From Blasia pusilla (lineage: Eukaryota; Marchantiophyta; Marchantiopsida; Blasiales): 64,000 nt of DNA. The stretch spans positions 54,312,001 through 54,376,000 of the forward strand of contig CM114272.1 in the NCBI GenBank assembly GCA_050084515.1. The letters run 5' to 3'. The notes beneath the pieces were generated by a model. The model made no database searches, had not been told where the DNA came from, and was given only the letters and a program-made list of their open reading frames with translations. Positions within the stretch are counted from its first letter, which is position 1. Each line of letters opens with the position of its first letter. Position numbers and translations under genes: made by a program. Shown piece by piece: positions 36,881-47,639 of this stretch.

Positions 36881-36889
36881 AAACATAAG

Positions 36890-37375
36890 GATTAAGAAAG
36901 GTACGCATTCATTGCATGCATTTCCATTTCCATCGTTGCCATGTGATGAGGAAATGGATGGAGCACGACTGCCCTCATGGAGAAATGCGCCTCCAATGAA
37001 TTTGGGCGCTTCTAGGCAAATTACGTCCATGCCATGTATCTGTGGTTCCCATCCTAGATGAAGAAGTAGAGGTTCTGCATCCAACTATATTGGGTTCCTT
37101 CAATAACTCTTTTGAACTCCTGGTCTTTGATCCTCCAGAATGTGTCCAAGGCCTCCAAGTCTTCTTCCGTCACCAGAGCTTGCGTTCCATGTTCATTGTA
37201 AGGCTGAACATAGAACGGAGGGAAGCTATTGATGTAGGATGTTGTCGCTACCATTGCTTCAACTTTGCAATGTCCTCCTCCGACTGAATTTCACGGACGT
37301 ACTCCATTGTCCGCAGTCGAAAAAGTGGAATTTTTGGGGACTTTTGGCCGTCCATCACTGCCATCTGCTTAACAA
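36890..37375 (-). pseudogene. Second exon of the P1 minus-strand gene
   Basis: It starts after a GTAG acceptor: VVKQMAVMDGQKSPKIPLF, then RLRTMEYVREIQSEEDIAKL, then a frame change. The P2 counterpart (55325-55798) is open throughout and ends at a clean GTAAGT donor. The protein part is rich in charged and aromatic residues. No family known to me. Confidence 0.65.
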
Positions 37376-37441
37376 CCTACCACAATGGCGATAAAGTAAA
37401 TAAGTGGTTGTTACAAAAATTTTGCCAATTTTCTGCATAAT

Positions 37442-38110
37442 GAGATTCACATAACCCCGTATTCTTCTTACCCGCTCAAAGATTGGGTCGGTGTCTAGGC
37501 CGGCCAATTGCTCTAGGACAAGAGCAAGCAAGTCCACGGGAAACTCATCGATCCCGTAAAGGTTGATTTCTTCCACCAGGCTCAATGACGACGATGACTC
37601 TTCTCTTGCTTCTTCAAAGATGTCCACCATCTCCACACTTGCTGTTCTCATGACCTCGTCGTCCGTCACTTCAACTCCGGACGTATCCTCGGTCTTTTTT
37701 AAATTCATGGTGTCCCTAGACCTCATCAAAGACATTTCCTGCATCTCAACGCTGTCCGTTGGATGGGCAAGGCTTTCTTCAATGGTGATTGCTTTCTCCC
37801 TCCCAACTTTCGCCAATTCTGCTCTCTTGATGGAGGCGTCAAGACGTTTTTTCTTGCGTGTCTCGTCTGCGACTCTTTTCTTCAAACCCTTCGATGCCTC
37901 AACCTCCGCGTTCTGCGTTGCGAGCGCCTCCAGAGCAAGCTTTGCCAAAACTTCGTGCCTGTGCATTTCTGCTTCTCTTTCCCGCTCCTCTATTTCTTGT
38001 TGCCTTATCTCATTCCCTGAGCAAGGATCAAGAGATGGAGATGCAGGAGTCCCAATAGAATTGGGAGTGACACTCCCTACCTTCATTGCTTGTGTTTTCT
38101 TCCTCGCCAT
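37442..38110 (-). CDS. First exon of P1 minus-strand gene: coiled-coil protein
   Basis: It starts MARKKTQAMKVGSVTPNS at 38110; the P2 copy has an equivalent start, MTRKKTQATNV at 54618. Then comes a long helical coiled-coil region (EIRQQEIEEREREAEMHRHE, KKRVADETRKKKRLDASIKR) and an acidic Ser-rich tail (EEAREESSSSLSLVEEINLY). The exon likely ends at a GTAAGA donor near 37472; the open frame continues to 37355. The region fits the N-terminal interaction domain of a multi-exon protein whose later exons hold the methyltransferase-like motifs. The start codon faces the transposase gene across a 1.4-kb divergent intergenic region. Confidence 0.7.
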
Positions 38111-38444
38111 GGTGCACGTTGAGTCAGTCCTTCTTCCTTGTCAATGTTATCTACTCATGTGCATTGTAGACCCTTCGAAGCTTCGATGGAGTGCCTTAAA
38201 CCAACTCTCCAAGCATTGTGTGGTGGAGCGCCGTCACCTTCCAGCAAAGGGGTCAAAGTAACCAACGTGGTCAACGGACAAGGAAACCTCAACTACATGG
38301 AGGAAGAGCTGCAACTAAAATCACGGAATGAAAAAGGGAAAATGAGCAAAATCTCAGCCATTCATATTTTTTGAGCCGTTGAGTTGACCATTGGTTCGTG
38401 GGAACCATTGCACCGATGGCGATTTCGGCCGTTACGGTGCTTTG

Positions 38445-39200
38445 CATGTGGGAACGTGCAGTCCGTTGTAGACGCTTCCCTTGTCATGGGGTCTCAAGTT
38501 GAGGTACCGGGGCAACCCGTTGCTCTCCGACGGGTTGCACGCTTCCCTTGTCTTGGGGTGAGAAGGTGAGGTCCCTAGGCAACCCGTTGGTCTACGAGAA
38601 GTTGCACAGTTCCCACCATACGGCGAAGCTCAGGCACGGTCTCCAAGCAACCCGTCTGTCCCTCACGGGTTGCAGGTTTCCTCAAGAAGGGAAATAGAGG
38701 CGAGGTCCTCGAGCAACCCGTTGATCTCCAACAAGTTGCACGGTTCCCTTGACAAGGAAAATTGCGATGAGGTCCACCAGCAACCCGTTAGACCCCGATC
38801 TGTTGCACGGTTCACTCGACAAGGGAAATCAAGGCGAGATTCCCGAGCAACCCGTCGGTCACCAAAAGGTTGCACGGTTTCCTCCTAAAGGGAAAGGGAG
38901 GCCATGTCCCTATTTAATCCGTAGGAAATCCATGCGAGGTCCCAGGCATCCCGACTCCGACGGAATCAGACAGGTTGCACATGCACGGGATATCGACCGA
39001 AAAGGGCATTCAACCCAACGGACTCCGATGGGTTGCAAGTCACACTGGGACTCTAATGGATAGACAAACTCGGTGGCTTTGCAACCCATCTAAGTCCAAA
39101 GGGCTGCAACTTTTCCGAGTCCCAAAATTTGCAACATGTTGGACTCCGACAGGTTGCAACTTGTTGGAATCCGACGGATTGAACCTCGTTCATGGCTAAT
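38445..39200. repeat. 67-bp tandem array plus palindromes in the P1 divergent intergenic region
   Basis: The half-site gcaacccgt recurs at 38512, 38579, 38647, 38713, 38780 and 38847, with a decayed seventh near 38914, so the period is 66-68 bases. Each unit holds one palindrome plus a spacer like acggttcccttgacaaggga. Looser palindromes continue to about 39180 (38955, 39010, 39080, 39130, 39156). It lies between the divergent starts of the two P1 genes, where a shared promoter would be. Confidence 0.93.
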
Positions 39201-41449
39201 TAACCTTTGGCAATCCGGAAACTTGCAACGGGATCAATCCCAAGGTAATCCAGAGCGCCTACCAGCCAACAACTTGTCAGTCAATTTTTGTTAGGAGAAT
39301 AACGGTCACTATTCAATATAAATTAAACATTCTCATTCTCATTCTCATTCTTATTCTTATTCTTATTCTTATTCTCACTCTCATTCTCCTCCTGGTGGAA
39401 TTATCTAGGAATGGATAATTATGTGAAACTCACCTCTGGCAGTCATCTAGCGGCCCTTCCTCAATCAGAAATAATTTGACCGCAAGCTCGTGAGTCTTAC
39501 ATACCAGTGGAGGAAAATTTCCTCTCACTACGGTTTCTTCTCCAAATTGGAACAATCTTTGTTCCCAAGGATGTTAGGATGGACGGTACAGAGGACGTCG
39601 TAGGTGAGACAGTCCAACCAATGATTGGAGACTCTAAAGTATGGAATCTCCAACCTCACACAAATGGTCAATATAGAGTTTATGGCTTGCCTCTGAAGCC
39701 CTCTGTTTCCCAAGTGGACGGTTTGGAATTTCCTAGTGCACCAAGCTCTACGTTTGCCACTCCGAGCTCTGTAGATCCGGCATTGACTTCAACTTCACAC
39801 GTTCGTGATAATGTTGTACTTCCTAAAGTGATTCTGGATGTTGTCGACCTCACTGGATCCTGTCGGACACCAATCGGGCCCTGCCTCTGCTTACTCGTTC
39901 CTCTTGCGAGTTTCAGGCAATAGTATGCTGTCATCTCTGCCCTTTAAAATGTTCAAGCACATTCTTGTTGATGAGCTGCCGCCCACGTACGATGGTAGTT
40001 GCATTTTTTAGTTGCCTCCACTTGCTGCTCCTACTCAAAAGAAAGTTGGAGGACGCTTGAAGGGTATGGAAAAAAAGTCTGACTGTCATTAATGGTGCAC
40101 GCTTCAACGGACTAGTGCTTCAATTCCAGGTGGTCCTTGGATTTTTTCTCACCGCCAATGCGTTGGAGTCCTGGATTATAGAAGTCCAGGCTGCATGTAT
40201 CTAGAGCACAATAGGCGAGTCAATACATCGCAACTCCCCTCTGGGAGGCCATCGATGTTCTCATTGTCAGGCATCCCCTTTTTGTGTTGGAGCGTGTCCA
40301 TCATACATATTTTTCATTGTGCACGACTTTAGTTATGTGTCCGAGTACACTAGGCTGGCAATTCATGTTGGCTCCCACATTCGTCTTGTTACCGGTGCAA
40401 TTTCGAGACACATCAAACAAGATGTGGCAAGGAAAGTGGCCGAGGTGTATAGAAACTCTCCGAGATCAAAGCCCGGAGTGATCAAGTTAACAACATCATC
40501 ACAAATTTATGAACAACTGCTTGGAATCCATGGGCAGGGCGAGATCATGGATATTGAGGAGAAAAAACTCTGAGAAAATCTTGGATTTCTCGCTGATCCT
40601 GAATGCTTCCGAAACTTTCTGCGTCAAATACAGGTACTTGATGGAAAGACGGCCAAAATGGATGCCATTTCCAAAATCACGGCTAACTCAAGATTTCTAT
40701 TTATTCAGAGATGGCAATTTATGGGCTAGGGAGGCGAAGGATCCAAAGCTTATATCTTCAAAATATCAACTACAAGGCCGTCGAGTGGCCTTAATGTTAT
40801 AGATGGAATGAGGGCAGGGGAAGATCTCTACGGCAACTAGATAAGCTTTGATATTTGCTACAGAGTGCTGAATGGATGGTTGACCATGTGGAGAAGGGAC
40901 TCAAAACTATATTTGTCTGTGAGGTAAAAGAAAAAGATGTTGGCAGTTTGAAGATGTGTTGGTTACTTTTATTGGAGGTGGTGAAGGAAAACAAAAGGCC
41001 ACCTCCGGAAATTTATGGATTCATGGCGGACAATGCACAACCTGGATGGATTGCTATCAGGGAAGTGTTCTGGGGAGGAGAAGTTCAACTAGAGAGGGAA
41101 AGTTCGGATGCTTTCCATTGGTAATAGTTTGTGACGTGGTACACCAAATCTTGCATCAAGGAGAATAAGAGAACAGAGCATGTCACTCTACTCCAACGCT
41201 GCATGGACAGCAAAACCTTGAAACAAGCCATGGAGTGCCAAGAAGAACTTCATGAGTGGTGGAGGAAGCATGCAATTGAGGGGAAGTACAAAGAGTTGTG
41301 CTCTTGGCTCAGTTGATGAACCATACGAATGAGACAATGGGGAAACTTCATGCGGCAGGTGAGTTCAATATTTCGTCCTTTCGAGCTCATGCTGAAAAGT
41401 TTCAGCTCAAGTTGAAACCCGCGAGAACAACAGGGATTTCAAATCGCAG

Positions 41450-42290
41450 AAACCAAGAAACCTGTCGGATGTGACTGGTTGCTTGAGTGTGCAATCCGCC
41501 ATAATGCGACTGGTTGCATCAGGAATGTTTGTGCAACCCGTCGGAACCGGACTGGTTGCATGAGTGTCATACCCGTCGGAGCCTGACAAGTTGCATCAGG
41601 AATGTTTGTGCAACTCGTCAGAACTCAACTCCTTGCATGAGTGTGCAGCCCGTCGGATCTTGACGGGTTGCAAGTTGCATGTATACAAGGTCTGCAAATA
41701 GCTCGACCCCGACGGGTTGCAAGCTGCAAGGCTATAAGTTAACTTAGTCTGCAACCCGTCGGATTCCGAGAGGTTGCGTCTGTCTGCAACTAGTCAAATT
41801 TTGACAGGTTGCGTATGTCTCCAACTCCTCGCATTCAGACATGTTTTGTCTGTTTCCAACTCCTCGCATTTAGACAGGTTGCATCAGTGCAAGTTAATTG
41901 GAATCTGTCGAATTCTTATAGGTTACAAACCTTCGTGTGTGGGCACTTCTTGCAAGCCAACGAAATCTGTAGGGTTGCACAAGGATTTTTGAGACTGGAC
42001 CGGCCTGCTTCTTACAACCCGTCCTATTCCGACGGGTTCCAATAGGAGGTTCTTGGGTGCTGGGTTGCAGTAAGAGGTTCTTGGGACATTCTAGGGATGC
42101 CTCCGACTTGCAACCCGTTTCAAGTCGGAGGCTAGAAAATCCATGTGCAGCCCGTCCGATTTTGACGACTTGCACATGGATCTTCCAGGCCGGAGTGGCC
42201 AAAGTTACTTGCAACCCGTTTGACTTTGACGGGTTGCAGTAGGAGATTCCGGGGTGTTGCAACCCATCGGGTTCCAAGAGGTTGCTATGT
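41450..42290. repeat. Palindrome cluster 4 in P1, partly a 77-bp dimeric array
   Basis: Half-sites start at about 41491, 41533, 41568, 41610 and 41645, alternating 35-42 bases apart, so the higher-order period is about 77 bases (atgtttgtgcaac ... gcatgagtgtcat). Looser copies continue at 41700, 41752, 41785, 41820, 41857, 41953, 42013, 42107, 42147, 42213 and 42259. The segment 41900-42240 is repeated inverted at 54153-54475 in P2. Confidence 0.9.
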
Positions 42291-43254
42291 TTCAAGACGT
42301 GTTCAAGACGTCCCATGCAGATGGTCGTAGAGGAGTCCGAGTAAGACTCCTAGAGACCTGATAAGTATCTTGACTTCAGGCAAGTGAAGTGGCAGCATTG
42401 AGGAACAAACCCAGTGATTGATTTTCATGAAGAAATTACGTTGCCTTGGTATTCAGAGACACCAGATTGCTCCCAAATTTGAGTAGAAGTAACTTCTCCA
42501 AAATCAGTGAATTTTTTTATTTCAAAAGCCCTCCGTTGCTGGAAGTTTGCAACATCCGATCTCTAGGGTAGTTCAATAATATGGGATTCCGGTCATTGAG
42601 GTGGATTGCAACCTCAAAAGGTGGCATATATCTCAAAGCAACCATGTACGTGGATCCACTTGCAGGGTAGGATCTGATGACATTAGGAGAGCATGCGACA
42701 CTTTCCTGAATAAGAACTATACAAGGACTGGATGACCACTGCGTGGCTTTTGGGGGCTCAAAACTTTTGATCGTTTCACTAGCACCCGAGATCAATTGAA
42801 GTACTTCTTCTGCCCAAATGAATCATGAAATTTTTGAAAGTCTTATCTGGATGTCATTGGAGCTCCAAGGAATACCCCCATGATTTGGCCCATTGCTGTA
42901 CGTACTAATTGCACTCAGGAGGAAGTGGACAATCTTACAAGTGCCGGTTCAAGACTCGTAGACGGAGGTAGTTCGGAGCATGTTCGCATTACAGAGACCT
43001 TTGCATTTTGGATTCAACCCAAGATTGATGTCAACATATACCCGGAGAAGGTGGATGATCTCAATCCACTTTTTCTGTTCGAGTCTAGAAATGGGGTGAA
43101 GAGAAACAGAATGTGTAGGCCAACGGTGGAGAGAGCAAAGCGAATCGCATCAGCTCAAGAGGCAAATGTAGAAATCATCGCCACAAAGGACGTTTAGAGT
43201 GGAAATGGAATAGGAAGGATGTATAGGGTCAAGAACAACACTGTGAATTCAAGT

Positions 43255-43385
43255 GTCACAGAGGTATATGTGGTGCACATCTGTTGCTTTTTCACATGTT
43301 CCTGTGATGATTTTGTCCAAAGAGAGACAAGTGGGAAAAGATATTTCCCTTGTAAGCAGATGTAGTTTGTGTTGCTTGTAGTTTT
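43255..43385 (+). pseudogene. SWIM finger of the P1 transposase
   Basis: Reading VTEVYVVHICCFFTCSCDDF, then VQRETSGKRYFPCKQM. The SWIM pattern is CxC...CxH. The last ligand His is Gln here (codon cag), while P2 keeps His but has lost the second Cys (CSY). Each copy has therefore lost a different zinc ligand. Confidence 0.8.
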
Positions 43386-43499
43386 AAGAGAGATAGAGGT
43401 AGGAGTAGGAATCCACAAACCAATTCTGTCCCTCAAAGAAGTGTGAAGTATTTTAAACAAACCACTTTGAGGATGCAAAATGAGGTCTTAGATTGTACT

Positions 43500-43878
43500 T
43501 TCATTTTCCAGAATCTTCACTATGAGCTTGAACTCTATTCAGCCAAGAAAAAATGATAGATTTGTTCCAGACCTTGGATGGAAAAAGTGATTTGTTCCAA
43601 ATTCGTGATTCCAATGATTTTTCAGTTTTTTTAATTTTGTGCAAGTTGCAACCCGTCGGATTCAGACGGATTGCCAAAATGTGGAAGAGGAAAAAAAAAC
43701 CTGCGGGAGTGACTAAGCAGTAAGAACAAAAGTGCAGAAATATTGACAAAAAAATCTTCCTCTCTTCAACCCAACGGAAACTCTCTTCAAATCACAGGAA
43801 ACTCTCTTAAAAAAAAGTATTGTTTTGGGTTGAAGGTAGTTTCCTCTCTCCTCTCTTCCTCTCCTTTTACCACACCTC
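43500..43878. repeat. P1 right terminal region
   Basis: Non-coding, with one palindrome at about 43647 and repeated gaaactctctt words (about 43788 and 43798), then a pyrimidine-rich end (tcctctctcctctcttcctc) that mirrors the purine-rich left end near 30760-30790. It ends where the target duplication begins. Confidence 0.75.
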
Positions 43879-44750
43879 TTATATATTGCATAGGTCTAAA
43901 AAGACATCTTCAATTTTTGGATTTGGGATGGCCTTTCATTTTACTTGAAAATTTGCAAAGAGGTTTCATATACTTCCATCAACAAGTGGACAAAATTTCA
44001 GGTCAAGATCATATACTTGGATTGAATGACCTTTTTCCTTAGAAAGTCTTATTGTTTGGATCCAAAGACACCTCTTCATTTCTGGGTTTTGGGTTGGACT
44101 TCCATTCCCTTGAAATTTTACAAGGAGCTTATATACAATTTCATGAACGAGTAAAAAAAAATCAGGTCAAGATCATATACTTGGCTAAAATAGAATATGC
44201 ATAAATTTTTTTTCTTTAAAAGGTGTTATTGATCGCTTAGGTCTAAAAAGACGTCTTCATTTTTGAGTTTTGGTTTGGACTTTCATTTAACTTCAATTTT
44301 TTGAAAAGGTTAGAGTGGAAAAACTTTCAAATAATTATCATATACTTAGATAAAATGAAAAATGCACACTATCTTTTTCCTTAAAAGGTCTTATCGCTTG
44401 GGTTTGTAAAGACGTATTCATTATTGGGTTTCTGATTCTATTTTCCTTGAAAATTGTGCAATGAGGTTAGATATAGTTTCATCATTGGGTAGACAAAAGT
44501 TTAGGATGAGATCATATACTTGAATAGTCTAAATGAAAAACATATATTATCTTTTTCCTTAGAAGGTCTTAAAATATATCACCCATTTATAAAAAGACCT
44601 CTTTATTTTTGGACATGTCTTCTATTTCCCTTGAAATTAGCAAAGAGGTTAGATATACTTCCATAAACAAACGGATAAAATTTCACTTCAAGATCATGGA
44701 CTTGTATAAAATGAAAAATGTACTCTATCTTTCTCCTTAGAAGGTGTTAT
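43879..44750. repeat. Satellite array, right part
   Basis: Units start (ccttagaa or variants) at about 44037, 44214, 44381, 44556 and 44733, spacing 167-177. Each unit contains an internal inverted repeat, aggtct-aaaa-agacct or a variant, and the words ttgaaat, gaggttagatatacttcc and aagatcatatacttg. Together with the left part, about eight units are present. Confidence 0.88.
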
Positions 44751-45105
44751 CCCACGTGTTTAAGCAAGGGGGATGTGGGCTAGAAGCAGGAGGACGTGGA
44801 GGATAGTGTGGGTAGAATACAAGGAGGGCACGAGATGAGTGTATCGTAGGGCGGATGGGGGTCAGGCATGGTGCAACACAAGTTTTGGGGTGGGTACGGT
44901 GAGAGGTAGGGGTTTGTGATGCAAGGTAGGCGCGGGGAAGGGTGAGAGGGACCATAGGAGCTGGTGTTGGGTTGTAAATGGGATAAGCTTGAGTCCGGAT
45001 CTCCCGCCCGACACCCGAGGACAAGATGCGGGAAAAATTTCCCAAACATGCATAAATCTAAGGATACGGAAAAATCCATGGATACGGACTTTGTGTGTGT
45101 GCAAC
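44751..45105. other. Unassigned purine-rich stretch
   Basis: No supported gene; the minus-strand frames here are Pro/Ser-rich and look like composition artefacts. Its right end (about 45066-45112) is an imperfect reverse complement of 46385-46425 (cttaaggtt, ccatgg), so it may be one end of an inverted-repeat element spanning about 44.8-46.7 kb. Confidence 0.4.
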
Positions 45106-45440
45106 CTTAAGCCATATAGTGACCTTGAACCCTAAATCCTAGCGGTACATCTTAGGTCCTAAACTCTAAGGCATACACCCTAAACCCTAAGCTATAGACT
45201 TAAAACCCTAAGCCATACATCCTAGATCCTAAGCCTTATACCCAAACATGCTTTCTCCATACTTTGGGGTTACACCCAGAGGCGCGATAGGGGAGAGGGC
45301 CGACCAAGGCGATACACTTGACCAAAGGGCCTGAGTCCATTCTCGTTTGGTCGATGGCATTCTTATGAACCATATGTGCAAGATCCTAAACCCTAACTCT
45401 TAACCCTAAACCCTAAGCCATACACCTTATACCTTTAACA
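45106..45440. repeat. Degenerate telomere-type (CCCTAAA) interstitial arrays
   Basis: Words ccctaaaccctaagccatacacc and variants (tcctaaaccctaa, cttaaccctaaaccctaagcc) recur at 45117-45245 and 45387-45450. They derive from the plant telomere unit but with a longer compound period. The block between (45246-45386) is unrelated. Confidence 0.75.
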
Positions 45441-46430
45441 CTTAGTTGTAAACCCATCAAATATTATATCCATGAATTTGGATACTAGAATAAAATCAGG
45501 CTCGGGGAGCAAATGAAAATCAACCGGAGATCAAAGTATAGCGCATAAAGGATTAATTCCTTAAATCCATCCAATGCTCTATCCTTTGCTAGTTTCCAAT
45601 GCTCAAAAAATATTCATTTTGATTATCTTAGCTATCTATGCCACTTAATTTTGGTCTTATCATAGTCTAACCAAGCCATATTGTTTTGTATATTTCTTAG
45701 CAATTAATTTGGCCTCTATCACGTCTTTAGGATAGATTAACAAGTTTTGGTAGAATGCCTTCAAGGAGATTGGAGGCTAGCCTCAAGAGGTCAAGGATGA
45801 TCTATTAAGGCCTAGGATAACCCGAGCAAATATATTTTTCCTTTGTTTGACTTATTTGGAGCTCTTAAGATAAACTTACTATTTTAAGTAAATGTCTATT
45901 GAAAGTATAGTTGAGTTTCAAATTTGGAAAGTGATCCTTGACCTCCCTACAATAGGTCAAGAGCCAAAGAGGTGATCTACAAGCAAAAGTTATCATGAAA
46001 AAAGCTTGGGAGAGGGAAGAGGATATACCCAAAGAGAGGGAGTTTTGGAGCTTATTCTGTCCTTGTTGAATCTCTTGGCGTGAGGCGAGGATCTATAGTC
46101 TTCATTATCTTATGAATAACTCAAGCCTCTCATTAGGAGAGCGAGTTCGGTTTCATATAAGAGAGACAAAGTTTGTGTGCACATTGTGAGACATTTGAGT
46201 GTTGGTGATTTATTGGAGATATTTTGGTACACGATCATCTCAATATTAGATGCCATGAGTCAATATGGTATTTTGTGTGTGTGTGTGTGTGTTTTTTTTG
46301 TATTTTGTGACACCGATGTATGTTGTGAAACGATGTGTATGCGCACAACATCTTGCATCTACTAGTGGTATTATTGAAGTTACACTTAATCTTAAGGTTA
46401 CACACGAAAAAAAATCCATGTTCACGGACA
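45441..46430. other. AT-rich non-coding stretch
   Basis: No gene or element recognised. A short GT tract lies at 46276-46292, followed by a T run. Confidence 0.6.
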
Positions 46431-46720
46431 TCTCCGTGCGGGCCCGGGTATCCGTGGCCTGCATCCAAGTCTGCTACCTAGACCCAAGCTGATAGAGTCC
46501 GCACCCATTGCGTAGCCCACATGGTGGGCTAGGGACATGCAAACGTGGGCTAGGGCACCCCTACTCACGCCTACTCTGCCCCACGCCCGCCCCAAGCCCG
46601 CCATGCAGGCCGCGCAATAGGTGCGGACTCCGTCAACCCGGGTCTAGATGGCAGGCTCTAGGGCAGGCTGAAGGCGGGCGTGGGTGCGGGCCGGACATGT
46701 CTCACGTGCAACGTATCTTG
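46431..46720. repeat. GC-rich imperfect inverted repeat
   Basis: 46471-46513 and 46612-46654 are imperfect reverse complements (shared core ctagacc...gagtccgcacc.attgcg), about 80% matched. The loop is GC-rich, with gcccgcccc words. It resembles the subterminal regions of small non-autonomous transposons, but no ends or target duplication are certain. Confidence 0.6.
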
Positions 46721-47076
46721 AACACCTCTCTATATTCCATTGCCTATCTTTTCTGTAATAGATCAACTAAAACCCAAGTTTGTTGCTTCTTTAGATTTTT
46801 CATCCATAGCTTTAACTTACTCTAACTTCTGCATTGCTTCTTTAAAGAATTAGCTCTTTTATTGAAAAATGTTTCTCCACTCATGGATAATGAATAGCCC
46901 AGACATACTCATTGTTTGATATTTAAGGGAGGATTGGATGGACACTAGAAAATACACGCGCTTCCGAGTAGGAAAATATGCGTGCCATAACACGGGATAC
47001 CCAAAGCGAGGACAGACCCCTTCCAATTCTAATCGGAAGTGCTAAAACCCATAGCGATAAGTCAATACAATGAATT

Positions 47077-47449
47077 AAAAGTACTTTCCATTATGGGAGT
47101 GTTGAGGAAATGATGGTTTCCCTAAAATCATGATGATGAGAGAATGCAGGATGGAATTTGACGATTAAAAGTACAGTTATTGAATACAAAATAGTAGAAG
47201 GTTTCCATGCAACGGATTTATATCTAAATTTAAAATTTAATGATCTTCAATTTTAAAATTTCTAATTTGTCTGAGATCTTATTTTTCCTTCCTCAATTTA
47301 ATTCTTTCTTAATTTAATTCTGCTCTTAAAATGGATTCCCTTAGAATCTTTGGAGGGTAACCATGCATGGGATTTCGTGTTTAACTGAAATGATTCTAGA
47401 TGAAACCATCATTTCCTCAACACTCCCATAATGGAAAATACTTTTAAGT
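47077..47449. mobile_element. Foldback/MITE-like element
   Basis: 47077-47122 and 47404-47449 are inverted repeats of about 45 bp with one or two mismatches (core ccatcatttcctcaacac). The AT-rich interior has no gene. Partial extra copies of the arm occur at 47487-47507 and 47569-47582, which suggests repeated insertion or local duplication. Confidence 0.7.
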
Positions 47450-47539
47450 CATGGAAAGTACTTTTAAGTCATCAGAAAAAAAGAAACCATCATTTCCTCA
47501 ACACATCATCTCATGGGATTTCGTGTTTAACTCTGAAAT

Positions 47540-47622
47540 GATTCTAGTACCTACATTCAGAAAAAAGAAACCATCATTTCCATTCAGAAAATTCTTTTTT
47601 TCTGAATGTAGGTACTAGAATC
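47540..47622. repeat. Perfect 27-bp inverted repeat
   Basis: 47540-47566 and 47596-47622 are exact reverse complements (gattctagtacctacattc and its complement), separated by 29 bases that contain a partial MITE arm. Confidence 0.9.
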
Positions 47623-47639
47623 ACTAGGAGTTACCAGTG

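Larger units (their letters stand above)
39495..43480 (+). pseudogene. Mutator-like transposase with SWIM zinc finger (P1)
   Basis: N-terminal exon at 39507-39923 (DVRMDGTEDVVGETVQPMI). A middle region at 40320-40690 reads HVGSHIRLVTGAISRHIKQD, then ECFRNFLRQIQVLDGKTAKM. The DDE-type core at 40855-41320 has AEWMVDHVEKGLK, then EIYGFMADNAQPGWIAIREV, DAFHW and LLQRCMDSKTLKQAMECQEE. This follows Mutator-like transposases (DNxxxWxAIRxVF ... FHW ... EA). The C-terminal exon (42880-43380) ends in a SWIM finger: CSC at about 43300, CKQ at about 43351, where the expected His is Gln. Palindrome-rich introns separate exons. Many stops; inactive. Confidence 0.75.
30731..43888 (+). mobile_element. P1: 13.1-kb Mutator-like transposon with 10-bp target duplication
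   Basis: TTATATATTG occurs at 30731-30740 and again at 43879-43888, bracketing 30741-43878. Outside sequence is one satellite unit, continuous across the gap. Termini are imperfect inverted repeats rich in GGAGAG/AAGAGAGG: the left reads GGGGTTGGTAATCTGG, and the right, complemented, reads GAGGTGTGGTAAAAGG. Contents are a plus-strand SWIM transposase gene (39.5-43.5 kb), a divergent minus-strand gene (31.1-38.1 kb) and clusters of a 27-bp palindrome. Mutator-like assignment rests on the 9-11-bp TSD class, the SWIM finger and transposase text. Both genes are decayed, so this copy is immobile without help. Confidence 0.88.

Noticed and set aside
37563-38261. Plus-strand 232-codon Ser-rich frame
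   Set aside because: Shadow of the coiled-coil exon on minus; the minus frame is conserved in P2 with the same start, the plus frame has no independent support.
31490-43675. CRISPR array from regularly spaced palindromes
   Set aside because: Plant-type transposon context, variable spacing outside short arrays, no cas genes, and repeats far too divergent; spacers are themselves repetitive.
44737-45104. Pro-rich minus-strand frames
   Set aside because: Composition artefact of a purine-rich plus strand; three overlapping frames are all equally open.
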